64,000 nt of DNA from Monilinia fructicola (taxonomy: Eukaryota; Ascomycota; Leotiomycetes; Helotiales; Sclerotiniaceae). Location of the stretch: assembly GCA_008692225.1 (NCBI GenBank), contig VICG01000011.1, positions 1,054,001 through 1,118,000 of the forward strand, given 5' to 3'. Under the pieces are notes generated by a model. That model saw only the letters and a program-made list of their open reading frames with translations. It was not told where the DNA came from and ran no database searches. This document shows, piece by piece, positions 1-12,034 of this stretch. Every line of letters begins with the position of its first letter. Position 1 is the stretch's first letter. The translations under genes were made by a program, and so were the position numbers.

Positions 1-1072
1 ACATGGATGCACAACCACGCAATTAGATTAATAAAGAGCATCACCCATCACACACTCTCGTGCACCCATCTCCACATGGTTCAATTCGTGGCTCTTCTCC
101 CTGTTCCCTCCCTTCACGGCCCTCCGCGGTGCAGCCCCTGCGCACAATGGCCAAATTTCATTTCTCGTCACGGTGTCATGTACGCATTCTTTCAGAGGGC
201 GGTCGGTCTCAGACGACGATTGTTTCACCGCTAGCTATATTTCGCTCACTCACCCCTCTCCCATTTCTCCAATTTAACATTTTACCCATACCCACCCATA
301 CCCACCCACACCCACACACACAGCTCGATGCGAATGCGAATGCGGGGTAGCGACCAACCCCGGAAAATCATGTTCATGGACCCTAGTTTCGACAACGCAT
401 TGGGGGGTGCGACAGGGCAGGGCTGAGGGAAGTGTGCATGCATGGTTTGTGCTTTGGCATTGGAGGAGGGATTTTGGGGCAAGGGGGAAGGGGGAAGGGG
501 AGGGGGGCGGAGGATACGATGGATGGACCTGGGAGGTTTATCTGCCAAGAACTGATATGTGCTTGATTTATGTATGGATGTATCAATGTATATATTGCTC
601 GGTATGCTACGCTTATGCTATGCTATGGTATGCTATGGTATGCTGATGCTTCGCTCGCGGGTGCTCGCAAGAAAAAGTGCATTATCCATATCATTGAGCC
701 CGGAGAGCTGAACCTAAACTCCTCTTTTAACACCGAATGCAACGCAGACGTTTCAACGGGTAGGTTGCATTGAATGCGGTTGCCTAATTCATCTGCGTGG
801 GATTGACTTTGTGACTTTGCCTACCCAATTGGATGTGGGAAACGAGACGTATCGTTATGTCCGGATGGTATTATACGGTATCACTCTTTCGTATGTCGTG
901 TTTCTATCATATATCATAAAGGCATGCAGAATGCGGTGCTGATGAGATCTTGTGGTCTGGAACGAAAAGTGATCTCGTGGTGTGGACTATCTCAGCCGGT
1001 TCCAATCGGTCTATACGTATGCAAGGCGAGATGGGGCAGTGATGTCATGTATGTGAGATGTGCAGGAGTAAA
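1..1072. other. intergenic, low complexity
   Basis: No gene can be supported here. The stretch has a CCCACCCA/CACACA-rich tract near 285-322, a purine-rich G/A tract near 475-515, and imperfect ATGCTATGGT repeats near 612-650. It lies downstream of the minus-strand E2 gene and probably includes its 3' UTR. Open frames in it are short and of biased composition. Confidence 0.6.
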
Positions 1073-2566
1073 CTATTTCATGTGCAGTAGCATGGTTTCT
1101 GGACCTTCAATATACCCTCTGACCATTTCGGCTGCGCGTGCCATGGTTGCACCATCGATTACGCGATGGTCGGCGCTCCAGCTGAAGTTGACGACTTGTT
1201 TTGAGATGACGTTCCGTGGGCATCAAAGGCGGGGATAGTCCGAAGTTTGCCGATGCCAAGGATCGCGAGTTGAGAGTCGACGATGATAGGGGAGAGGTAG
1301 GTGCCACCGATGTTGCCAATATTAGAGATGGTTATAGTGCCACCTGAGAGGTGAGAAGATGTGAGTGCAGAGGTTGTGGCAAGAGATTGGAGGGCCGTGA
1401 GAGATTGGGCTATGGAAAGAAGGGTGGAGGTAGTCTGGGCGTGCTTCAGGACTGGGACGAGAAGGCCTGTGGGGGTGTCCATTGCGATCCCGATATTGTG
1501 TTGGGGACGCATTCTTAAGATTGGCTTTTGAGAATTCGGGTCAACATCAAGTCGGGCATTTAAAATAGGGTAATGGTTGAGAGTCAAAGACACAGCTTTG
1601 ACAATGAATGGGAGGTAAGACAGTTTAGCGACCCCGTTTACGGGAGAGCTTGCCAATTGTTTGTTGATCCGATCCCGTACTTGAGAGAGTTTAGTGAAGT
1701 CAATCTCATCCGCATAGAGAAAGTGAGGAATGGTCAGCGACCTGGTCATCGTCTTGAACATTTGTTGCTGAATTGGCGTTAATGAAGTTGTGTATTCCTT
1801 CTGGGGCTCGCTGTCGACCGCCGAAAATGGTTCTTGGCTTGTTGATGGAGCTCCATCTCTCTGTTTTGCAAACTGGTATACATCATCCTTGAGTACACGA
1901 CCATCTTTGCCTGTACCAGTTACATCTAGTATATTTACATCCAACTCTTTTGTGAGATGTCGTACAGCAGGTGTTGCCAATGCTGCATGCTTTCCTTTCG
2001 TGGTCAAGATAGAGGTAGTTGCGGACCCAGTCTCTGCAGCTGGCTGTGAAGCACCTGGTATATCAACTTTATACTCTGTTCGTGACTTGTCCACCGGATG
2101 TGTCTTCAAATCCTCATCAATATTTGACCTCCCAATGGCATCCAGATCCCCCCCTTGTATATCAATATCCAAGAGGGGTTTCCCCACTTGTGCCATATCC
2201 CCGGGTTCATAGTGTAGTTTCTTTATAACGCCAGAAAAATCGACTGGTAATCTCGACCGAAGCCTTGTCACTTTGCACTTCACATAACTTGTCCCATTCC
2301 TCCACACGGGCTTCTGGTTCTACGAACCATTGTATGATTTCGCATTCTTTGATCCCTGGGCTAAACATCAGTACAAGAAGTGTGTGTTTCGAACAGAGAC
2401 TATCCTGACCTTCTCCAATATCTGCCAATAAAAATGGCTTTATGGCCAATTGCCTCGCAGTCGCATGGAAGAATTTATGTGCCGTTGGGGATTGTTTGGG
2501 TAGATTGAGACCCTGGCACAAGTTCCAGTGTCTGCTTAACAACCTTGAATAGAATTGACGGCGCAT
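1073..2566 (-). CDS. branched-chain 2-oxoacid dehydrogenase E2 (dihydrolipoyl transacylase)
   Basis: Mitochondrial E2 core of the branched-chain 2-oxoacid dehydrogenase complex (Val/Leu/Ile breakdown), which moves an acyl group from lipoyl-lysine to CoA. Exons are 2410-2566 and 1073-2355, and the intron of 54 nt is in frame. The ATG at 2566 opens a basic, Arg/Ser-rich presequence (MRRQFYSRLLSR). The lipoyl domain shows DIGEG and SDKASVEIT with the lipoylated Lys, followed by a peripheral-subunit-binding region (ATPAVRHLTKELDV). The catalytic domain ends in SADHRVIDGATMAR with the active His and Asp. Two breaks are visible: one extra base in the A5 run at 2235-2239 (plus strand) and one missing base near 1208-1215. 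With both corrected the protein is 479 residues, normal for the family. I read these as sequence errors. Family call is very secure; the branched-chain subtype is inferred from the lipoyl-domain wording. Confidence 0.9.
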
Positions 2567-3066
2567 GTTTGTATAGTTGTGCTTCAAATTACTATAGAAT
2601 TGTTGAACGAGCTTGTTGTAATATTTACATCCTCTTTGGAATACAAAAATACTTTCATAACATCAGTTGCGGAGGGCGAGGAAACCTGGGGTACAGGTTA
2701 TCAGCGGCTTAATGAGTATCTAACCGTACCGTATACACTCGACAAACTCAACCCACTACTGCCGATGCAGATTAGTGTAATGCGGATTACCGAGCATAGC
2801 TTTTGCTTGATATGGTATAGCCTTTACCAAAGCTCATGATCCACACTGCCGATTCTACCAATTATATATCTTGCCTGCTCGGATGATTTATCCAAGGAAC
2901 GCTGCACTGGTCAGTTCGCCCGATATACTGTACAGTACAGAGTATAATGTATGGAACAGGGATCCTTCGGAACATCGATATTCCGTCTGGGGAACAGAAT
3001 TTATCTTGGGGGTTGTAGCAAATTATCAGCGGAAGCTTTCCCGCACAACTACTCTCCTCACTAGAA
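2567..3066. promoter_or_regulatory. divergent promoter region between E2 and Atp10
   Basis: A 500-bp head-to-head spacer between two mitochondrial-protein genes, so it should hold both promoters. A TACTGTACAGTACAG palindromic word lies near 2927-2941. No TATA box or factor site can be assigned with confidence. Confidence 0.45.
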
Positions 3067-4176
3067 ATGAAGATGATCCTTACAGGGTTACCGATAAGAT
3101 CTGCAAGAAAGCAGTTAGATGCTTCATCATGTCTGTTATGTCAATGGCGTTCGTTTACTACCACATATCGACGATTCAACGAAAAGGAGACACCGTCGGC
3201 GCCAGCGCCAGCAACACCTTCAGTATTAGATGAAGCTCCAAGAGCTTCGGGCAAGAGAGTTGAAAGCTTTACGCCCAAACCTTTGGATCGAGCAATTGGT
3301 CTTCCGAATCCACCAAGAGCAGGAGACAATAGTGGATTGGATACAAGGACATTGAAACAAAAAAGAGATGATTTCGTTAATTGGGATAAGCATCTTGAGA
3401 AGCGCAAGAAATTGTAAGGATTACATACCAAGAACCTTTTGTTCAAGTCACTAACTTTGAGGATCCAGGACTGCAGCAATGGCCAAGCCGTATTACAGAG
3501 AATGGAGTAACATGAAATATCACAAGGGAAATCCTTCCTGGCACCCCCTCGAATCTTCAAAGCTGATCGCGCACTCTACTTCCCAAATCTAAGCGGCCGG
3601 ACTCTAGAGCCAGACTCAACTTTATATGAAAATACCACACCCATACTAGAGGGCAAGGTCTCAGTTGTTTCCGTATTCAGTGGTGCATGGGCAGAGAACC
3701 AGGCGGCTACTTTTGCGTCCGAGAAGAGCAATCCGGGCTTACACGAGTTAGTAAGAAATAATAAGGAAGCAGCACAAATGGTGCATATCAATATTGAGGA
3801 GAACTACCTGAAAGCTATGCTCATTAAGTTGTTTCGGTCGAGTTTGAGGAGAAAGCTTCCAAAATGGATGTGGAAGAGATATTTCGTAGTCCAAAAGGGT
3901 CTTACAGACGAGATGAAAGATGCTATAGGGCTACTAAATAGTAAGGTCGGGTATACATACATTCTAGACGGCGAATGCAAAATTAGGTGGGCCGGTAGTG
4001 GTCCTGCTGAGGAGTATGAGAAGGATGGTTTGGTCAAGAGTGTTACCCGACTCTTGGAAGATGCTAAAGCACCACTTGCGCAAAAGAGACTGGATCATAG
4101 TGCACAGCAATCATCGGACGCTGCTACCAAAAAGAAGAGTAAAGAAGATGCAGCGAAGTCTAGCCGCCGAGCATGA
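3067..4176 (+). CDS. ATP10: Atp10-like mitochondrial F1Fo-ATPase assembly factor
   Basis: Inner-membrane factor that helps assemble the Fo sector around subunit 6 (known for yeast Atp10). Exons are 3067-3413 and 3469-4176; the 55-nt intron has a CTAAC branch site. The N-terminus (residues 1-35) is basic and Ser/Arg-rich like a matrix-targeting signal. Family-like blocks are RDDFVNWDKHLEKRKKL, PYYREWSNMKYH, LEGKVSVVSVFSGAWAENQ and the C-terminal LNSKVGYTYILDGECKIRWAGSG. One base is missing from the GGG run at 3526-3528: without it the frame stops soon after, with it the protein is 351 residues. It is divergent from the E2 gene and its 3' end is 133 bp from the convergent Gos1 gene. Confidence is high because several long motifs fit. 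Confidence 0.9.
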
Positions 4177-4309
4177 TATTCCTGAATATACCCCATAAGT
4201 CATAATCAAATTGTACAACAAGTTGGTCATATCTCAGACCATCCCACTCCAAACGCCATGTCCGCTCTCTCAATTGCCGTAAAATTCCATACACCGTAAG
4301 ATCTTATCC

Positions 4310-5109
4310 TCACATAAAATATAAGAACATCAAGAAACAAAAAGCAATAAAACTCCCCATAATAATGCCGTCTCTCCTCTTCTTCGCACTAATCCTCCCA
4401 ATCAAGCTATTCAAACCAGGCACCTGGCTCGCCGCTCCCGTAATCCTCCGGTTAATACTCGCCAGCGTTTCCCTCTGTAGCCCAAAACTCTCATTGACTG
4501 CATACGCCTGACTCAACACACTATCCGTCATGTTATGACTATTCTCGATGCGGCTCCTTTCACCCAACATGTAATCCGCCTCTGCAGCTTCGGGATTGCT
4601 ACTATGGTAAGCGTCGATATCGGACCGCACATTCGAGAGCAAGTTTGCGCGATTACGAGCCTCGGAAATCGAGGACCGGATGCGCGAAAGTTCGCGGCGG
4701 TGTTCGAGAAGGATCTCGCGGTGGCGGGTGAGGTTGTTTTGGCGGGTTGCCGAGGCTGTGAGGGAAGAGTCGCTATCGAGGAGGCGGGAGAGTTGCGATA
4801 TTAGGGTTTCCCTCTGTTATGCATGTGTGAGACTTGGTTTCTTGAGCTCTGCGGCAGGGCGTATATACCTTCTCTAGAATTTCCTGTAGCTTTCATTTCG
4901 GTGGATCGTTCATCTTCTGAGGGCTTGGGGGGAATATTGGTGATGGCTGAGAACTGTGAGTAGGTATGGAATAGTGTTTCCGTCTGCGCGGACGATTAGT
5001 TTTAATGGAAATGGCTCTCGAGAGGTATGCATGCATTACTTACTTGAGTTTCTAAGGATCTAGCTTGTTGGCGAAGTTGTGCCCAGCCCGTCCCGGTAGA
5101 TGTAGACAT
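4310..5109 (-). CDS. GOS1: Golgi SNARE Gos1 (GS28 family)
   Basis: Qb-SNARE of intra-Golgi and ER-Golgi vesicle fusion. Exons are 5044-5109, 4869-4983 and 4310-4813, with introns of 60 and 55 nt. The protein starts MSTSTGTGWAQLRQQARSLE, continues with a Habc-like helical region (ETLISQLSRLLDSDSS), then the SNARE helix (QAYAVNESFGLQRETLASINRRI), and ends in a tail anchor (GIIMGSFIAFCFLMFLYFM) with almost nothing after it, as expected. One extra base in the TTT run at 4891-4893 (plus strand) breaks exon 2; removing it gives 227 residues, normal for Gos1. The start is set by the first Met of the conserved N-terminus. Confidence 0.92.
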
Positions 5110-5741
5110 AGTTCCTGAATTGTGAAAACGAATTGGAATGTGTATGTATTTGACAATGATTTATCGCATTTGTTTCAGGCGCATTATTTTGTTATACTGA
5201 GTTACATTACATCGCTGGAGCCGGAAAATCACACGGCCCGCTCCTTCTTTGTCACATCAAAATGAAATAGACCAATCATTTTGAACGCTCATCGAAACGT
5301 ACGGCTCATCATAATCGCTCTGAATCATATAGGGTATATGCTCTCACAGACACCCGTGATATAGCTTGTCTCTTTTTAACTTACCCAGAGTGCTTGATCT
5401 TGGGGAAAAGACTTTATACCTCTACAATTTCATATCGATTTTGCTCCACGATTTCACGTGGAAAGCCATGAATGATTTAAAGTAACATTTATCATTTCTA
5501 TGTAATGCTAATTAGTTGGCATACAAATGAAGTAACTAGTTGCAGATCTTGAGATTATTCTCTCCGTAAAAAACAGAAACGCCAGCCCCAAACGTATCCA
5601 CGCAGAACCATGCCATCAATCTTTACGATATCTCGCAAGAGTAAAAAGCTTCCATATGCAATCGTCAAGCACATCATTAACCATTCTAGTAAATCGCTTT
5701 CCTAAACGCCTGTATGCTTGTAAAGACCTGAACAGACCTAA
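5110..5741. other. spacer between Gos1 promoter and Mob gene 3' end
   Basis: About 630 bp holding the upstream region of the minus-strand Gos1 gene and the 3' flank of the minus-strand Mob gene. AT-rich, with no ORF or repeat I can support. Confidence 0.5.
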
Positions 5742-7120
5742 TCAACCGGCAGCTTGAAGGAGTCTCTCTCCAGCCTTGAGATTTGCACAAGCATAAGCCT
5801 TAGACTCGGGTGGGAATGTTCCATTGGCGGCCCACAGGTCGATCAATGGTTGCATAGGCTCCAATTCATGTGGTTTCAACATATCGATCTCAGTTGCAGT
5901 GAGCACGAAGTGGCTGAAACAACTGTTCATGTGCTTGTCGAGATTAAGATGGTAGAAAGGTTCGATAAAGTGTCCCCAGTAGAGATGAGCATAGACTCGG
6001 AACATTTGTCTAAAGATTGTTTGGCAAACATCAACGAATTCTTGAGGAAATCCACTGCTCTTGCCGATCCAATCACCAGGCCCGGAAAGTTGGGAGAGAG
6101 AGGTTGTGAGTGTAGTTGGGCCAGCAGGAATGGGTGTGTTCGAATTAGGGGTGTTAAGTCCACCAGAAGCATAGGTTGAGCCGGCGATTTCTGGACCGCC
6201 AGTGTTGTGGCAGTAGGAAATTCCGGCGGGATCAGTGGGGAAGATGGCGGTATTATCGATCTTGCCAGAAATCCAACGTTGCATAAGGGAGATGTACTCG
6301 TGAGCTGGAACCTCGACGGGCTCTTTGCGAGAGTTCAACCACGTGAAAGAGTGATTACTAGACATCGCTCATCAGATATTAGGTCAATAAACGTCAGATA
6401 TTGTAGACTTACGCGCCAGCAGACATGCGAGGGCAAGTCTGAGGGTTACAAATGGTGTTACCATCTTCTTCTTTTTCATGAATCACCCGGACAAAGTTCC
6501 ACAAGATACGATAATGTTCAACAACTAAAAGTATTAGAACATGAATGTCAAGATGGTTACTCTTGACTTACCTTGATGAGCAATCCACTCTCCTGGCTCG
6601 ACTGTCTTTGGACGTGCAGACAGTGTCATGAAATTACCCTTAACAATGTGCTTGGCATAAGCATTGTTGAGCCAGAGTGGCTTTGGGCGAGGAAGGTTAT
6701 AAGCAGCCAGGGATCATTGCCTGGAGGCGGTAATTGCTGGTCATCCACAGACATGGTTTGCGAGAGCGAAGCAGGGTTGGGGAGTGGTGAGTTGCGGGGT
6801 GCCATGCTGGCGGGCGAGGAAGAATTGATGGGCGGAATTTCCTGTAGGAGAGGTTGGTGAAACTCCGTTAAGCCCCCCTGGACTCTTCGCGCCAGAATTC
6901 TTACCACTACCGCGGAAGCGACCACTTCTATAGAGATTAATTCATTAGCGGGCTTCATCTTCAAGTTGACTGGAAATGTGAGGTAAGATGAATATCAAGA
7001 TCGGAAGGCAGCGACAAACACTGGGGGGCTTGAGGAAAATACAAAAGATAAATCAGGAATGAACCAATCTCCCCATATCAAGTCTAAAGAGTAGATATAC
7101 CTTTTACCAGTGATATTCAT
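5742..7120 (-). CDS. Mob1/phocein family kinase activator
   Basis: Mob proteins bind and activate NDR/LATS-type kinases in mitotic exit and polarity networks. Exons are 7101-7120, 6572-6927, 6413-6524 and 5742-6357, with introns of 173, 47 and 55 nt. Residues 1-110 are a Ser/Pro/Asn-rich tail. The Mob fold follows: PLWLNNAYAKHIVKG, EPGEWIAHQVVEHYRILWNF, then the zinc-site pairs C-x4-C (ICNPQTCPRMSAG) and H-x4-H (AHLYWGHF). A loop rich in Ser/Thr/Pro/Gly interrupts the fold after FPTDPAG. Two compensating indels sit in exon 2, near 6817-6824 and at the CC of 6707-6708; net frame is kept and length is 367 residues. Paralogue (Mob1, Mob2 or a third fungal type) is not settled. The 20-nt first exon is chosen because it joins in frame to RSGRFRGSGK. 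Confidence 0.87.
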
Positions 7121-7781
7121 GGCTACCACACAAGGGCCTATCGTGTTGTGAAAGCTGGTTTTGAAAGAAAATACTGATTTTCTCGCTGACAACCAGTCAC
7201 CCCAACCACGATTCTTTTGGTGCTAGCAGATAAGATTGCTCTTCAAGATTCTCGTCTGATGGTAAAATTTCAAGCAACTTGCTTCCTAATAGGTCGGCTG
7301 AACCGAGATTAGAGATATTGAAGCAGTAACAATGAGCCGACTTCTCATTTTACTGCGCCCCAATTGAAAATTCCCTCCTGTGCAAGGACTATTTTTCTCA
7401 ACAGAAGGAATTCCAGGTGGTGATCTTCTTCAAATACAAGAAGTCGAAATATAGGAAACGGTAGCAACAACAGGTAAGAAATCCGACCACGTACATTCCT
7501 GAAAACAAGTTTGACATATTGTTGATTCTTCCAAGACGGGCAGTTTCTCGCTCTTCAATGATTCTCTGAGATATCAAGTAATTCCACTTCCAGATGAAAG
7601 GTGGTTGAGTTGAAGTGATTGAAGATTGTGGTTTGTACTTGATATCAAGCAGGAATAAGGAGACAACAGAAAAGCTTAGGCAGTCTTGGATAGATTAGCG
7701 TCGGAATCTTCCTTACTGTTCTTCCGTCCACTCCATCTAAAGCTCGATCATTGGTTAACTAGCCGAGAAGGACTGTCTACA
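7121..7781. promoter_or_regulatory. divergent upstream region, Mob gene and small membrane protein
   Basis: A 661-bp spacer. It must contain the Mob promoter and, if the small ORF that follows is real, its promoter and 5' UTR. I see no clear core motif. Confidence 0.4.
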
Positions 7782-8041
7782 ATGATTTTCTGGGTGGAAG
7801 CAGTCATTATCGCCTTTTGTACCATTCCAGTGGTGGCTTATGTTGCTTTCCTCTATCAAATAACAGCGGTATGTGTGCCCTTATCATTCTATGTTATGGA
7901 CACCCACTATATGATATATATAATATAACTTCAAGAAATCCTTATATAACAATATAAGACGATTAACTGACCCCATGAATATTATAGGACTCTCCTGCTT
8001 TGATCGATCACGATTCGGCCCCCTTTGAGTCATTGGTCTAA
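7782..8041 (+). CDS. possible 46-residue single-pass membrane protein
   Basis: Not recognised. Exons are 7782-7868 and 7988-8041, with a 119-nt intron that has good signals: GTATGT donor, CTGAC branch site, TTATAG acceptor. The ATG has A at -3. Residues 6-26 (EAVIIAFCTIPVVAYVAFLYQ) form one hydrophobic helix; the remainder is acidic and polar (DSPALIDHDSAPFESLV). The ORF ends 184 bp before LEO1 on the same strand, so it could instead be an upstream ORF in a long LEO1 leader. Support is the spliced frame and the clean membrane helix; no family is claimed. Confidence 0.45.
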
Positions 8042-8225
8042 ATCGCCTTGGAAAAGGACATCCTATTGAAGCTTCGATTTCTGTAAGGATATCTTACCTA
8101 GCTTCACGTTCACGCGAAATTTACATAGAAACGATTGGGGTTTCGCGATTTACCTTGCCGTTTTATTACATTACATTACATTGCATTACAACTCACAGCC
8201 ATAAATAGACACCATAAAATAAAAG

Positions 8226-9580
8226 ATGGCGTCCAACTCAGAGGATGAAGTTATGAACAACATTTCCGATATTGAAGAAGATGATGATCTATTTGGAGAT
8301 GTTCCTGATGAGGAACCAGAAGCCCCAGCACCACGACTGTTGAGCGACGCAGAATTAGATTCAGGAGATGATGAAGGGCGTGACGACAGAGTGCCAGATA
8401 AGGAAAATGAAGAAGAATTACCCACTGAAGACGATACTCGAAATGCGCGAATCCTTGACGCTGTTGTCTTTAGGCATCCAGTCCCAAGACCCTCAGATGG
8501 AGAAGTAAGTACACCTCGTTCATCTCTCTTGCGCATGGCTAATAGTTAACAGTTCCATACATTCCGTCTACCCAGTTTCTTTGCAATCGAGCCTCGAGAG
8601 TACAATCCTGAAACTTTCGAAATTCCCGTTTCTGATCATCATGTCGATACTCAATCTGCAAATTTCTCCGCAAGGAATGTAGCCGAATCGATGATTCGCT
8701 ATCGCAAAGCTGATTCTGGTAAACTCGAGAGCAATACGAACATATACACATGGAGCGATGGAAGTACAACTCTGGCTATAGGGGATCAGCATTATGAGTT
8801 GCAGAGCAAGCCTCTTGCGCCGGCTAAGGATAGCAAGTATCAAGAAGTGTTAGACTCGCATTATTACCTGGCCTCGCCTTCATTCACATCTCAAAATCTC
8901 ATCATTGTCGGGCACATGACCAACGAATACACAGTCAGGCCAAATAAAAATATCGAAGATGATGCGCTGAACAGGTTGAAGAAAAATCTTACTGCGGCTA
9001 CTGGTCTCAAAGGGGACGAAAAGAAACGCCCGAATCTTTTCGTACAAAAGGAAGATCCTGAACTCCAAAAGAAGCGAGCAGAGACAGCAGAAAAAGAACG
9101 TATGCGTGCTCAGCGTCGTCGGGAGGCTCAACTTGAGAAAGCGAGTCAATCAACTGGACGTCGTGCAGGTATTGGTGCAGGCCTGAGTCTGGATGATTTG
9201 GATAGTCGTGCTGGACGTCGTGGACCGCGCAAACCTGTTGGGCTAAGCGCCCTCGTCGTAGACCAGAGTATGATTCGGACGATGATCTCCCACGTGGTAG
9301 AAACCGTGAGGATGAGTATGATAAAGAGGATGACTTTTTGGCATCTAGTGACGAGGAACTGGAGGATGGTGGAGCGGATGATGATGAAGAAATCCTTGAC
9401 GAAAGTGATGAGGCGCCCAGACGCAAGAAGCAAAAGACTTCAAAGCCTGCCGAAGATAGTGATGCTGATGCAGATGCTGAAGCTGATCTGGATGATGATG
9501 AGATTGTTCAACCTTCGCATGCAGAAGTTGGGGGAAATAGGAGAAAGCGTAACATCATCGAGGATGATGACGATGAATGA
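8226..9580 (+). CDS. LEO1: Paf1 complex subunit Leo1
   Basis: Nuclear subunit of the Paf1 elongation complex, linked to H2B ubiquitination and H3 methylation during transcription. Exons are 8226-8504 and 8553-9580 (48-nt intron). The first 75 residues are strongly acidic (SDIEEDDDLFGDVPDEE). The Leo1 core is recognisable: FRLPSFFAIEPREYNPETF, ESMIRYRKADSGK, ESNTNIYTWSDGS, LAIGDQHYEL, SHYYLASPSFTSQNLI. A basic/acidic C-terminal tail follows (QKKRAETAEKERMRAQRRRE, then Asp/Glu-rich repeats). One base is missing at the GGG of 9240-9242; restoring it joins the two frames and gives 435 residues. No full stop codon is met in the tail once corrected. Confidence 0.93.
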
Positions 9581-10018
9581 TCTCAACTGGAGGGGTTTAA
9601 TAAGGGGTCATAGATATTGCGTCCGCATACCAGGCATTTCGAAAAGCATCTCTTGTGTTTTCCGTAGCATACCAGGCGTTTCACGGCAGATTGTACAATA
9701 GTAGGCACAGATACGGGCAATGGCATGAATGTATGCAATTTTCAGAATGCTTGTCTGTCCTCCATAAATACATTGATTACCAAATATTATTCTGCCGTTC
9801 ATCGTGATGTGATTCAACAATGACTCGAGTGTCCTCATAACGTTTGCGGCAATAGATAATGCATCCATATATAAATGTAAATGCATGTGGTTTCGCCGCA
9901 AAGTAAGGTATAATTACTAGGTAGTTGATAAAATAATGATAATACTCGAGTATACAGTAATCTTAAAGAAAAGTGCTCAAAGCTTCATCCCTGACAATCT
10001 GGGGAAGGCCGTCATCAC
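9581..10018. other. spacer after LEO1
   Basis: 438 bp between LEO1 and the next plus-strand gene. AT-rich and without recognisable features; it should hold the LEO1 3' UTR and the next promoter or a missing upstream exon. Confidence 0.45.
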
Positions 10019-12034
10019 ATGCTAATTCCTCATTCTTTGGCTCTTTGGTACATAAATGAACCATCAACCTTACAATTCAAAGACTTCCTATACAACCATG
10101 TAGTTCTACTCTCAAAATACTTTTGCTACTCTCAAGATGACTGGAATCATATCGGGAATATGGGGTATGCTCTTGGAGGTTATGTATTTCTGGCAAAGAG
10201 TGAGCAGTTTCATAGCTTCCCTCAAAGGATGGATTATAAGATCTTACAAGGGACAAAGCTAATCATACACATAGAGATTCATGCAATGGATGACTCGCAA
10301 AAAACCAGTACATCTATGGTCAGATCTTCTAAGGGATGCCCATACATATGAAGAATGGGAAGAAGCTGCTTTTCAATTAGATGTTTTGTTGGGAAATGAT
10401 TTATGGTTGTTCACCCCCAATTCCTCCTTACTTGCGGTGAGCGAAAGCTAATTGAACAACAATTATAGGCGCCAGAACCCTACATCCAAATACTACGATT
10501 ATCGATTGATACACGAGAGACTCCAATCAATTATTATAGCTCGTGAAGAAGGCGATATTCTACAACTGGTCAACTTGCTAAGATCTGGCCTCGTGCGTAA
10601 TCTGGGGAACATCTCTGCTCCCCGACTTTTCAATCGTGCATTTGCTGGCACAAAACTTTTGATCGAAGATTACATAACACAGGTCGCGCAAGCTGTGGCA
10701 GATGTGACGCATTTGCCTACGACACCCGGCGCCGATGGGATTAATGGAAGTGTGGTGGGCTTTAGTAGTCAGGCGAAATTGGACTTGTTACATGATACCC
10801 GACAGGCTTTTGGGAGGAGCACATTGGTGTTACAGGGCGGAGCAATATTTGGGTTATGTCACCTGGGAGTTGTGAAGGCGTTATTTAACAGAGGCTTGCT
10901 ACCGCGGATCGTGACAGGAACAGCGACCGGAGCGCTAATCGCAGCATTGGTGGGAATTCATACTGAAGACGAGTTGCCGAAGTTTTTAAATGGAGAGAGT
11001 ATCGATCTATCGGCTTTTACGGGAAAGGAAAGGGGGCTTCAGGGAACAAGTGGGTGGTGGGATACTTTGACGAGGAGAGTCAAGAGGTTTTATAGAGAAG
11101 GGTATTTTTTGGATGTGAAAGTCCTGGAAGAATGTGTGAGGGCAAATGTCGGTGATTTAACGTTTGAAGAGGCGTATAAAAAACGAAGAGGGTATTGAAT
11201 ATTACTGTGGCTACCAGCGGAAAAGGTGGAGTACCAAACTTACTTAATTATCTTACAGCACGAATGTTGTAAGCATACCCTTTTCACCCCTCAATGTATC
11301 GTCTTATTAACTGTACCAGTTGATATGGTCTGCAGCACTCGCATCCAATGCCTCCAGTCCCTCTCTCTACGGATCCTCCGTGACCCTAAAATGCAAAGAC
11401 CCCCTAACCGGCATAATAATCCCCTGGTCCGCTGCTCAGACGCTACTTTTCGCCCATGGACCCACGCCTCTTATACCGATCGTGACTCGCCCCTCTCCCG
11501 CATCGCCGAGCTCTTCAACGTAAACCACTTTATCGTCTCTCAAGCACGTCCCTACCTCGTCCCCTTCCTTCAATCCGACATGCATGGTCCCTCCCGTCTC
11601 TACACTCATGGCGGGCGCACCTCTCTAACAGGCGGGTTATTACGCCTCATAACTATGGAAATCCATCATCGACTTCAACAACTTGATTCCCTTCAACTTC
11701 TCCCTCTTTCTATTCGTAGATTTTTGGTCGATGACACATACCCGCTGCGTCCGTAACACTTGTCCCCGTTCTCTCCGCAAGTGATTTCGTTCGGCTCCTG
11801 GAGACGCCGACTCAGGATAGTTTAGAATATTGGATTTTGAGGGGAGAGAAAAGTGTATGGCCAGCGGTGGGGGCGCTAAAAGTCAGGTGTGCGGTAGAGA
11901 CGGAGTTAGATAGGGGTTATCAGATTGTAAGGAGGAGGAAAGCCGGAGGGTTGAGAAGAAGGGGGAGTGTAGCTAATGAGGGGCATGGTGGAAAGAGGGA
12001 GAAAAGAGCTAGCAGTGTAGGACCCAAGTGGTAG
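10019..12034 (+). CDS. patatin-like phospholipase domain protein, probable pseudo-lipase
   Basis: Member of the fungal DUF3336/patatin (Tgl-type) family. Exons are 10019-10199, 10309-10405, 10469-11268 and 11320-12034. The N-terminus has a membrane-like stretch (HIGNMGYALGGYVFLAK), then the DUF3336 region (DAHTYEEWEEAAFQLD, NDLWRQNPTSKYYDYRLIHE), the oxyanion loop (LQGGAIFGLCHLGVVKALF), DVKVLEECVRANVGDLTFEEAY, and ELFNVNHFIVSQARPYL. The nucleophile elbow reads G-T-A-T-G where lipases have G-x-S-x-G, and the usual DG pair reads HA (PWTHAS). So the catalytic dyad seems lost. Four bases are missing (A run 11178-11183; C 11261; near 11437-11441; CCC 11741-11743); corrected length is 599 codons. 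The first exon may begin further upstream, since homologues tend to be longer, and the third intron donor (GTTGTT) is weak. Confidence 0.82.

Noticed and set aside
9007..9426. Ser-rich minus-strand ORF under LEO1
   Set aside because: Antisense of the Asp/Glu/Arg-rich Leo1 tail.
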